Shown here: in pieces, positions 1-6,082 of the stretch
Numbering within the stretch: the first letter of the stretch is position 1
Layout: each line of letters begins with the position of its first letter
Assembly (NCBI GenBank): GCA_002333095.1
Contig: DDBK01000155.1
Location: forward strand, 1,957-8,038
DNA from: Cellvibrionales bacterium UBA2034
GTDB taxonomy: Bacteria; Pseudomonadota; Gammaproteobacteria; Pseudomonadales; UBA7239
Reading direction: 5' to 3'
DNA length: 6,082 bases
Notes under the pieces: generated by a model
Databases searched by the model: none
The model's input: only the letters and a program-made list of their open reading frames with translations
What the model was told of the DNA's origin: nothing
Made by a program: the position numbers and the translations under genes

Positions 1-2
1 TT

Positions 3-215
3 GAGGCGGGCATCGCGTGGGGAGAGGCCAAGAAGCGGTTGTGCGCGCTGATTGATAGTGAAATTGCCGAGGCCAGGGAGCGTTATGAAATTCTCCTGGC
101 GAACCCTGCTGCTATCGAGCGCGAGCTGAAGAAAGGCGCTGAAAAAGCCAGAGCCATTGCGGGGCCTTTTATGCAGCGATTACGTGCTGCGGTAGGCATC
201 CGTCCACTGGTATAG
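3..215 (+). CDS. trpS: Tryptophan--tRNA ligase (TrpS), C-terminal 70 residues, 5' end outside window
   Basis: This is the 3' end of a cytoplasmic class I aminoacyl-tRNA synthetase that charges tRNA-Trp with tryptophan. The frame is open from the window edge to a TAG at 213-215. The visible part carries the family's helical C-terminus: a GWGE-like AWGEAKKRL stretch near the edge, then RERYEILLANP, then ELKKGAEKARAIAGPFMQRLR and a final AVGIRPLV. These are typical of the long proteobacterial TrpS form. The catalytic Rossmann fold with HIGH and KMSKS lies upstream and is not visible. A radical SAM gene follows after 81 bases on the same strand and, by chance or not, in the same reading frame. 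No convincing terminator is seen after the stop. Base composition here is G+C-rich (37 of the first 60 bases). The family call is strong from the C-terminal pattern alone. Confidence 0.88.
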   Translation, partial: EAGIAWGEAKKRLCALIDSEIAEARERYEILLANPAAIERELKKGAEKARAIAGPFMQRLRAAVGIRPLV

Positions 216-296
216 CGTGAGAAGCTGGCTTGTTGTGATCCACAGGCCTTTCCAGTAGTCTGTCCTGAAGCTGTCATCTATATCGGTTTCCAGAAC

Positions 297-1331
297 GTGA
301 AAATAAAAAGGCTGGCACTGGATGTGGAGTTGACCAATCGCTGCAATGCGTTGTGCACTTTCTGTCCGCGCGACAAAACCCCCAAACAGGGTTTCATGAG
401 TGAAGCTGTGTTTCATCAAGCTGTGCAGCGCGCAGTAGAAGAAAACCTGACGGTAATGCTCACAGGGCAGGGTGAATCGCTGATTCATCCCCAATTTGAA
501 GAATATATTTCCTATATCGTCCAGCAAAACGCAGAATTTGCACTCACAACCAATGCAGCGTTGTTGACACCAGAGCGCTCGGCCCTCTTGCTGGAATCCG
601 GTATTGCGCGCATTACATTCAGTATCAGTGATTTCGGTGCGGATTATAAAAAGGTGTACAACCTCGATTTTGATAACATGCGCCGGAATGTTGATGCCTA
701 TATGTCGATCAATAACCAGCGTTCAGAGAGTATGCGCAGCGAAGTGTGGATCAGCATCGTCGAGCACGACATCAACCGTGACAAGATTCCGGAGATGACA
801 GCCTATTGGGAAGCGCTGGGCGTGACAGGCGTGTATGTATTTCGCCAGATTAACCGTGGTGGTGCATGCCAGACCAATCACTATTTCTTGCGCAGCGATG
901 CGCGTCGCGCAGAAGCAGAAGCGCTAATGGCTTCCAAAGGTGTTTCTACACTGTGTAATCTGGCTTTTGTGGCGCCATTCATTGGCTGGAACGGGCAGTA
1001 CTATATTTGCTGTAGTGATTATGAGAAAGTCGAGCCGTTGGGCAATGTGTTTGATTATAGCGTCAGCGACATGGACAGTATCAAGAAAGAAAGTATTTAC
1101 CGGGGTAACCCGGCATGCCTGAAGTGTAATTATGACCCTGTCAACGTTGTGCGCGAAGCCATGCTTGAAGTTGATATGGGTGAAGCAAAACGTGCAAAAA
1201 TATCCAACAGGCTTGGGGTGCTAAAAAAACAGCAAGATGAAAACCCTGAGTTGTATTCTGTCGTTGATTGGCGCGCAGAGCATACAGGGGAAAGAAATCT
1301 GGTTGTTAATGTGATAGCGGTTGGAAAGTGA
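297..1331 (+). CDS. Radical SAM protein with twitch/SPASM-like auxiliary Fe-S domain
   Basis: This is a 344-residue cytoplasmic radical SAM enzyme, expected to cleave S-adenosylmethionine reductively at a [4Fe-4S] cluster. The CxxxCxxC cluster motif is C16, C20, C23 in TNRCNALCTFCPRD. A GQGES segment at 57-61 fits the SAM-binding strand 2 motif, and TTNAALL at 84-90 and ITFSISDFG at 106-114 look like further barrel strands. The C-terminal part carries C220, C238/C239 (YICCSDYE) and CLKC (C274, C277), followed by NYDP. C-x17-C plus CxxC resembles a twitch domain holding one auxiliary cluster, as in BtrN/MoaA-like enzymes. That comparison is from family knowledge; the substrate is unknown. The GTG start is chosen because the cluster motif begins 16 residues later and no ATG lies upstream in frame. 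No clear Shine-Dalgarno sequence precedes it, so the exact start is uncertain. The gene abuts the oxygenase gene, which suggests an operon. Maturase of a peptide is possible, but no precursor was found. Confidence 0.85.
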   Translation: MKIKRLALDVELTNRCNALCTFCPRDKTPKQGFMSEAVFHQAVQRAVEENLTVMLTGQGESLIHPQFEEYISYIVQQNAEFALTTNAALLTPERSALLLESGIARITFSISDFGADYKKVYNLDFDNMRRNVDAYMSINNQRSESMRSEVWISIVEHDINRDKIPEMTAYWEALGVTGVYVFRQINRGGACQTNHYFLRSDARRAEAEALMASKGVSTLCNLAFVAPFIGWNGQYYICCSDYEKVEPLGNVFDYSVSDMDSIKKESIYRGNPACLKCNYDPVNVVREAMLEVDMGEAKRAKISNRLGVLKKQQDENPELYSVVDWRAEHTGERNLVVNVIAVGK

Positions 1332-1336
1332 GAGAC

Positions 1337-2155
1337 ATGTTCAAGCTGACTGAAGAGCAGAAGCGTTTTTTTGATACTTTCGGGTATCTGGTTTTTAAAG
1401 GACTTTTTGCAAATGAGGCACAGGCAATATCGGATCATTTTGATAGGGTGATGAAAGCCTGCTCGCCGGAATTAATTGACTGGAAGCATCGCGCCCATGC
1501 CAATGAAAATCGCCAGTTCCTTACGCAATTTATTGATCGGGATGAATATTTCAGTGCTTTGCTGGATGATGAAAGAATTCTCGGCATTTACAAAGGATTG
1601 CTTGGTGATAATTTTATCTACCGCGGCAGCGATGCTAATCTGTTTAATTGCGGAACTTGCTGGCACTCTGATACTTATGGCGCGTTACTAAAATACCGGA
1701 ATGTAAAAATTATTTTTTATCTGGATAAGTTGGAGTCTGATAGCGGATGTTTCCGCGTGCTTCCTGGCAGCCAGCATTTCGGGGATAAATTTGCTAACAA
1801 GCTGCAGGCATTCCTTAAGAAAAATGATAGCTATATGGATGATCTTGGGCTTCAGGACTACGAAATTCCGGCTACAATTATTCCGACCGACCCTGGCGAT
1901 ATTGTTGTATTTGATTTCCGTGTCAAGCACGCCACTTGTTTTGCTAGTGATCGCCTTCGTCGCATGTTTACGATTTGTGCGGCAGAGAAATTGCGCGATG
2001 AGGACATTCCTGCATTGCGGGATTTGATTGCTGCGGCCAGAAATTTTGGTTTGAAATCATACTATGGTGAGGCTATGGTGCGTACAGCTAGTCCTGAACG
2101 CATGGTGCATTTGCAGCAGTGTCTGGATAACGAAGATGCGCTTTTTACTAACTGA
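1337..2155 (+). CDS. Phytanoyl-CoA dioxygenase (PhyH) family Fe(II)/2-oxoglutarate oxygenase
   Basis: This is a 272-residue member of the PhyH-like non-haem iron oxygenases, which couple decarboxylation of 2-oxoglutarate to hydroxylation or related oxidation of a small molecule. The N-terminus LTEEQKRFFDTFGYLVFKGLF is the standard family opening. The iron facial triad is visible as WHSDTYG (H110, D112, counted from ATG 1337) and H198 in the segment DIVVFDFRVKHATCF after DPG. R209, 11 residues after the distal His, is the expected 2-oxoglutarate-binding Arg. YLDKLESDSGCFRVLPGSQH is the typical core strand region. ATG 1337 is preferred because it begins the family match. A GTG at 1328 overlapping the upstream TGA would add three residues. 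The upstream stop is 5 bases away, so translation is probably coupled to the radical SAM gene. Odd feature: a CGTC motif (CxxC) sits immediately before the HxD site, where relatives usually have Pro before WH. G+C is about 43.5% by hand count. The substrate is unknown. Confidence 0.88.
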   Translation: MFKLTEEQKRFFDTFGYLVFKGLFANEAQAISDHFDRVMKACSPELIDWKHRAHANENRQFLTQFIDRDEYFSALLDDERILGIYKGLLGDNFIYRGSDANLFNCGTCWHSDTYGALLKYRNVKIIFYLDKLESDSGCFRVLPGSQHFGDKFANKLQAFLKKNDSYMDDLGLQDYEIPATIIPTDPGDIVVFDFRVKHATCFASDRLRRMFTICAAEKLRDEDIPALRDLIAAARNFGLKSYYGEAMVRTASPERMVHLQQCLDNEDALFTN

Positions 2156-2164
2156 TGTTTAAAT

Positions 2165-2173
2165 TGTTATAAA
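2165..2173 (+). promoter_or_regulatory. Possible extended -10 promoter element before the ABM-like gene
   Basis: TGTTATAAA fits the extended -10 pattern TGnTATAAT with one mismatch, in the AT-rich 34-base gap after the oxygenase gene. No good -35 is seen. The predicted start near 2180 would leave only about 10 bases of leader ahead of the ATG, so the site may be fortuitous. Confidence 0.25.
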
Positions 2174-2180
2174 ATTACCT

Positions 2181-2184
2181 GGAG
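2181..2184 (+). promoter_or_regulatory. Ribosome binding site of the ABM-like gene
   Basis: GGAG lies 5 bases before the ATG at 2190. It is the clearest Shine-Dalgarno match in the cassette and supports this start. The radical SAM gene upstream lacks a clear one. Confidence 0.75.
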
Positions 2185-2189
2185 TTTTT

Positions 2190-2498
2190 ATGTCGGATAA
2201 GCCTGTAGATAAAACTATATTTGTTTTGCACCGTATGGAGCCATTGTCTGGTCATTTTGATGAGGCAAAAAAATTATCAGAAGAATGGTTTGAATTTATG
2301 AAAAAAATCCCTGACTGCAAAAAAATCGAGATGATTTGCTGCGTAGAAAGCCAGATAGCATGGCTTGAAGAGTGGACTAACAGAATGACGCATGACAAAT
2401 TCAATGAAGAACATTTTGCATACGCGGATTTTGCAGTGCGGATGATGGCATGTTCCAGGGGGGTTTTTACTCGCGGCATGTATCGACAACTTCACTGA
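2190..2498 (+). CDS. Small ABM-like (dimeric alpha/beta barrel) protein
   Basis: This 102-residue protein has the size and layout of the antibiotic-biosynthesis-monooxygenase/quinol-monooxygenase-like fold. It has an N-terminal strand (TIFVLHRMEP, 9-18), a helix (FDEAKKLSEEWFEFMKK, 23-39), a strand (CKKIEMICCVES, 43-54), then WLEEWTNRMTHDKFNEEHF (58-76), which matches the usual W...E.W......HxxxxHF-type segment before the last helix. Such proteins dimerise and either oxidise aromatic or quinol substrates without a cofactor or simply bind ligands. The activity here is not shown. Four cysteines (C43, C50, C51, C88) are many for this size. A good ribosome binding site GGAG at 2181-2184 precedes the ATG by 5 bases. 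It follows the oxygenase gene by 34 bases and ends 6 bases before the DUF1285 start. The gene is the most AT-rich part of the window and carries three A7 runs. Family assignment is moderate, by pattern only. Confidence 0.68.
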   Translation: MSDKPVDKTIFVLHRMEPLSGHFDEAKKLSEEWFEFMKKIPDCKKIEMICCVESQIAWLEEWTNRMTHDKFNEEHFAYADFAVRMMACSRGVFTRGMYRQLH

Positions 2499-2504
2499 TC
2501 GAAT

Positions 2505-3065
2505 ATGTCAGATACCAAGTTTGATAATTTCCTGTCTTGTGCTGCCGGTATAGAAAACAGGAAACTGCCACCGGTTGATCAGTGGAACCCGGAATTTTGT
2601 GGTGATATTGATATCCGGATTGCACGTAATGGCAGCTGGTACCACGAGGGGCGGCCTTTCCTGCGCCCGTCCCTTGTCCGTCTCTTGTCTTCCATTCTCA
2701 AACGCGAAGGTGATGACTATTTTTTGGTGTCGCCAGTCGAAAAAATGCGCATACAGGTAGAGGATGTGCCATTTATTGCGGTGGGGATGACACAAGAGGA
2801 AGCTGATGGTGAACAGATCCTGTATTTTCGTACCCTGACAGATGATCTGGTGCGGCTGGATGCAGAGCATCCACTGCGTGTACAGACGGATTCCCTCAGC
2901 GGAGAGCCCCGTCCGTATATACAAGTGAGGGGCGGCATGGAAGCGCGCATCCATCGTCCGGTCTTTTATGAACTGGTGGAGCGTGGACGGGAAGTAATCA
3001 GGCAGGGCGTGCCTTACCTGATTATCGAGAGCGCAGGACAGCAATTTGATCTTGGCCGCCTGTAA
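2505..3065 (+). CDS. DUF1285 family protein (PF06938)
   Basis: This is a 186-residue cytoplasmic protein of the DUF1285 family, found mainly in proteobacteria. Known structures of the family show repeated structural motifs, and a signalling role has been suggested, but the function is not established. Family-like segments are visible: DIDIRIARNGSWYHEGRPF (34-52), a helix RPSLVRLLSSILKREGDDYFLV (54-75), SPVEKMRIQVEDVPFIAV (76-93), LTDDLVRLDAEHPLRV (111-126) and PRPYIQVRGGMEARIHRPVFYELVERG (135-161). The length is normal for the family, with no signal peptide or membrane segment. The ATG lies only 6 bases after the ABM-like gene's stop, and no clear Shine-Dalgarno sequence is seen. Translation may therefore be coupled to the upstream gene. 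It converges on trxB across 17 bases. G+C is about 50% in its first 360 bases, intermediate between the cassette and the downstream genes. I consider it a core-genome gene next to which the cassette lies. Confidence 0.85.
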   Translation: MSDTKFDNFLSCAAGIENRKLPPVDQWNPEFCGDIDIRIARNGSWYHEGRPFLRPSLVRLLSSILKREGDDYFLVSPVEKMRIQVEDVPFIAVGMTQEEADGEQILYFRTLTDDLVRLDAEHPLRVQTDSLSGEPRPYIQVRGGMEARIHRPVFYELVERGREVIRQGVPYLIIESAGQQFDLGRL

Positions 3066-3082
3066 GATTGTTTACCGGGTGG

Positions 3083-4150
<1,068 letters not shown>

Positions 4151-4184
4151 TCATGCCTGCCATTGCTGTTACCCATTATCTGCC

Positions 4185-4188
4185 GGAG
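4185..4188 (+). promoter_or_regulatory. Ribosome binding site deciding the aldehyde dehydrogenase start
   Basis: GGAG sits 6 bases before ATG 4195. It favours this start over the in-frame TTG at 4126, which would add 23 residues. The next in-frame ATG at 4204 is 16 to 19 bases from the site and so less likely. Confidence 0.75.
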
Positions 4189-4194
4189 ATCACC

Positions 4195-5643
4195 ATGTCC
4201 TTGATGACAAACACCCCACTGGAACAGTTGCCTGTGCTGCTGGATCGCCAGCGCCGTGCGTTTGAACGCGAAGCCGTGGTGTCTGTAGAAAAGCGTATTG
4301 ACCGTATCAACCGGGTAATCAGCTTGCTGGTAGACAATCAGGTAGGGCTCTGCGAAGCCACGTCTGTAGATTTCGGGCACCGTTCACTGCACCAGGCGCG
4401 GATGGCTGATATTTTTGGATCGATCAATTCACTGCAGTACGCGAAGAAAAATGTGCATCGCTGGATGAAACCGCAAAAACGCCACGTTGATCCGCCCCTG
4501 AATATCCTGGGTGCGAAAGCTGCGGTGCATTACCAGCCGAAAGGGGTGGTGGGTGCGATTGCGACGTGGAATTTTCCTGTGTGGGTACCCATGAGCCCAT
4601 TGGGTGCCATTTTTGCTGCCGGTAACCGTTGCATGCTCAAACTGTCGGAATTCACACCGCACACGTCGGTGCTGCTCCAACAACTGATTGGCCAGTATTT
4701 TGACCCGGAAGAGCTGGTGGCCGTGACGGGTGAGCAAGAGGTTGGTTCTGCTTTTGCTGCATTGCCGTTTGACCATATTCTTTTCACGGGCGCAACCGGC
4801 GTGGGCAAGCATATCCTGCGCGCTGCTGCGGATAACCTCACACCGGTTACGCTCGAACTGGGCGGAAAATCACCGGTGGTGGTGGGGCGTAATGCAGACC
4901 TGAAAAAAGCAGGTCGGGCAATTGCCATCGGCAAATCACTCAATATGGGGCAGGTGTGCCTGTCACCTGATTATGTGCTGGTTCATAGCGCATCACTGAA
5001 TGAACTGATTGCTGAAATTGAAAATGCATTTATAGAACAGTTCCCGACAATTCGTGATAACGCGGATTACACGGCCGTGATCAATGCTCGGCACTACGCG
5101 CGTTTGCAAGGCTATATTGACGATGCCAAGGCGCAGGACGGCGAAATTCGCGTTGTGAATCCAGCCAAGGAAAGTTTTGCCATGCAGAGGGAAGGCGTAC
5201 ACAAGATTCCGCCAACACTGATCATCGAGCCGAAGGAATCCATGAAGGTGATGCAGGAAGAAATTTTTGGCCCGTTGCTGCCGATCAAGAGCTATCAACA
5301 TATCGATGATGCGATAGATTACATCAATGCCCATCCAAGACCGTTGGGGCTCTACCTGTTTTCTGATGATGCGCGTGAAACAGAGCGTGTGTTGTCGCGC
5401 ACGATTTCAGGCGGCGTGACAATTAACGACGTGATGCAACATGTCAGCTGTGAAGATTTACCCTTTGGTGGCATAGGTGCAAGTGGAATGGGCAATTACC
5501 ACGGCCCGGAAGGTTTCAGGACCTTCAGTCATGTGCGTTCGGTGTATAAGCAATCAAGAATCAATATGATGCAGTTGATGGGCATGAAACCGCCGTATAC
5601 CGACAAGGTGAGCAAGATTCTGGATTCAATGATCAAGAAGTGA
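4195..5643 (+). CDS. Aldehyde dehydrogenase, coniferyl-aldehyde-dehydrogenase-like
   Basis: This is a 482-residue cytoplasmic NAD(P)+-dependent ALDH that oxidises an aldehyde to the carboxylic acid. Visible family elements, counted from ATG 4195, are: WNFP with oxyanion-hole N126, K149 in MLKLSE for cofactor binding, the glycine motif FTGATGVGK (197-205), general base E221 in LELGGKSP, nucleophile C255 in GQVCLSPDYVL, EEIFGP (355-360) and the C-terminal SCEDLPFGGIGASGMGNYHGPEGF (418-441). The CLSPDYVL and NYHG patterns and the MKPPYT tail resemble coniferyl aldehyde dehydrogenases (CalB-like). However, many bacterial members of this clade act on other aldehydes, so the substrate is not certain. 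ATG 4195 is chosen because GGAG at 4185-4188 sits 6 bases upstream. The frame stays open back to a TTG at 4126, but that extension is not needed. Its 3' end overlaps the convergent FAD oxidoreductase gene by 11 bases. Confidence 0.92.
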   Translation: MSLMTNTPLEQLPVLLDRQRRAFEREAVVSVEKRIDRINRVISLLVDNQVGLCEATSVDFGHRSLHQARMADIFGSINSLQYAKKNVHRWMKPQKRHVDPPLNILGAKAAVHYQPKGVVGAIATWNFPVWVPMSPLGAIFAAGNRCMLKLSEFTPHTSVLLQQLIGQYFDPEELVAVTGEQEVGSAFAALPFDHILFTGATGVGKHILRAAADNLTPVTLELGGKSPVVVGRNADLKKAGRAIAIGKSLNMGQVCLSPDYVLVHSASLNELIAEIENAFIEQFPTIRDNADYTAVINARHYARLQGYIDDAKAQDGEIRVVNPAKESFAMQREGVHKIPPTLIIEPKESMKVMQEEIFGPLLPIKSYQHIDDAIDYINAHPRPLGLYLFSDDARETERVLSRTISGGVTINDVMQHVSCEDLPFGGIGASGMGNYHGPEGFRTFSHVRSVYKQSRINMMQLMGMKPPYTDKVSKILDSMIKK

Positions 5644-6082
5644 TGCTTAACGCCACCGCTTCTGCAATCCGTATTCCATCAACGCCGGCAGACAGGATGC
5701 CGCCGGCATAACCTGCACCTTCGCCGGCAGGGAACAATCCCCTCACATTCAGGCTCTGCAATTGTTCATTGCGTGTGATGCGCAGTGGCGATGAGGTGCG
5801 GGTCTCGACAGCCGTCAGCACAGCATCGTCCAAGGCAAAGCCACGGATGCTTTTATCAAACGCCGGCAGTGCTTCGCGGATAGCGGTAATCGCAAAGTCT
5901 GGCAAGGCGGTGGAGAGGTCTGTCCAGTTTACGGCGGGTTTGTAAGAAGGAATGACGCTGCCACCAGCGGTGGATGCGCGTCGCGCAAGAAAATCGCCTA
6001 CCCGTTGCACAGGCGCAGAATAATTGCGTCCGCCGAGTTCAAAGGCGCGTGATTCCCAATGGCGCTGGAAAGCAATACCTGC
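5633..6082 (-). CDS. NAD(P)/FAD-dependent dehydrogenase (COG2509-like), C-terminal 149 residues, 5' end outside window
   Basis: This is the 3' part of a flavoprotein oxidoreductase gene entering from the right edge. The frame is open from 6082 down to the TGA at 5633-5635. The visible portion starts with AGIAFQRHWESRAFELGG and YSAPVQRVGDFL, which are characteristic of the COG2509 'FAD-dependent dehydrogenase' group. It continues with VETRTSSPLRITR (about residues 92-104 of the visible part) and ends with the FAD-contacting GLFPAGEGAGYAGGILSAG (about 115-133) and VDGIRIAEAV. The N-terminal Rossmann fold is outside the window. The physiological substrate of this family is unknown to me. The stop codon lies inside the last codons of the aldehyde dehydrogenase gene on the other strand. 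No terminator hairpin is visible on either strand at this junction. Confidence 0.88.
   Translation of the reverse strand, partial: AGIAFQRHWESRAFELGGRNYSAPVQRVGDFLARRASTAGGSVIPSYKPAVNWTDLSTALPDFAITAIREALPAFDKSIRGFALDDAVLTAVETRTSSPLRITRNEQLQSLNVRGLFPAGEGAGYAGGILSAGVDGIRIAEAVALSITS

Noticed and set aside
222..231. Short palindrome AAGC-TG-GCTT after trpS.
   Set aside because: A 4-base stem with a 2-base loop cannot form a useful hairpin, and no T run follows, so it is not a terminator.
217..258. A 13-codon frame from GTG 217 between trpS and the radical SAM gene, considered as a RiPP precursor.
   Set aside because: It has no ribosome binding site, no leader/core structure, and is far shorter than known precursors. 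The radical SAM protein also lacks a visible peptide-recognition domain.
233..261. A possible promoter for the cassette: TTGTGA (233-238) and TAGTCT (256-261) with 17-base spacing.
   Set aside because: Only 4 of 6 matches in each box, which is expected by chance in a region this size. It is not strong enough to annotate, though the cassette must be transcribed from somewhere upstream.
2508..3044. A 178-codon open frame on the minus strand opposite DUF1285.
   Set aside because: It lies wholly opposite a gene with a clear family match, has no family-like motifs and no ribosome binding site. It is a shadow frame.
4530..4943. Open frames of 127-137 codons on the minus strand inside the aldehyde dehydrogenase gene.
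   Set aside because: Their low-complexity Ser/Pro/Thr-rich or unstructured composition and the strong ALDH motifs on the other strand show they are shadows.

Overview
The window reads as chromosomal DNA of a gammaproteobacterium. This is inferred from the long-form tryptophanyl-tRNA synthetase C-terminus, a DUF1285 protein, a classical CATC thioredoxin reductase, a coniferyl-aldehyde-dehydrogenase-like ALDH and a COG2509-type FAD oxidoreductase. The species cannot be fixed from this window; a marine or soil lineage of the Cellvibrionales/Oceanospirillales type would fit.

Layout: (1) 3-215, + strand: the last 70 residues of TrpS. (2) 297-2498, + strand: a tight three-gene cassette encoding a radical SAM enzyme with a twitch/SPASM-like auxiliary cluster domain, a phytanoyl-CoA-dioxygenase-like Fe(II)/2-oxoglutarate oxygenase, and a 102-residue antibiotic-biosynthesis-monooxygenase-like (ABM) protein. 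(3) 2505-3065, + strand: a DUF1285 protein starting 6 bases after the cassette. (4) 3083-4042, - strand: thioredoxin reductase, convergent with DUF1285 across 17 bases. (5) 4043-4194: a divergent intergenic region with a likely trxB promoter and a 10-base direct repeat. (6) 4195-5643, + strand: an NAD(P)+-dependent aldehyde dehydrogenase. (7) 5633 to beyond 6082, - strand: the C-terminal part of an FAD-dependent dehydrogenase whose stop overlaps the ALDH end by 11 bases. No gap between genes exceeds 152 bases. I saw no rRNA, tRNA, CRISPR array, insertion sequence or prophage gene.

The most interesting part is the cassette. Three oxidoreductase-type genes are packed head to tail, and hand counts give an AT-richer composition than the surroundings: about 62% G+C in the first row (trpS), 48% in the start of the radical SAM gene, 43.5% in the oxygenase, 38% in the ABM region, then 50% in DUF1285, 54% in trxB and 56% in the ALDH. 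The arrangement suggests an acquired small-molecule tailoring or biosynthetic unit between housekeeping genes. Its substrate cannot be read from the sequence, and no precursor peptide, transporter or carrier protein is present in the window. The flanking genes (trpS, DUF1285, trxB, ALDH, COG2509) look like ordinary core genome, and nothing in the sequence ties their functions to the cassette.
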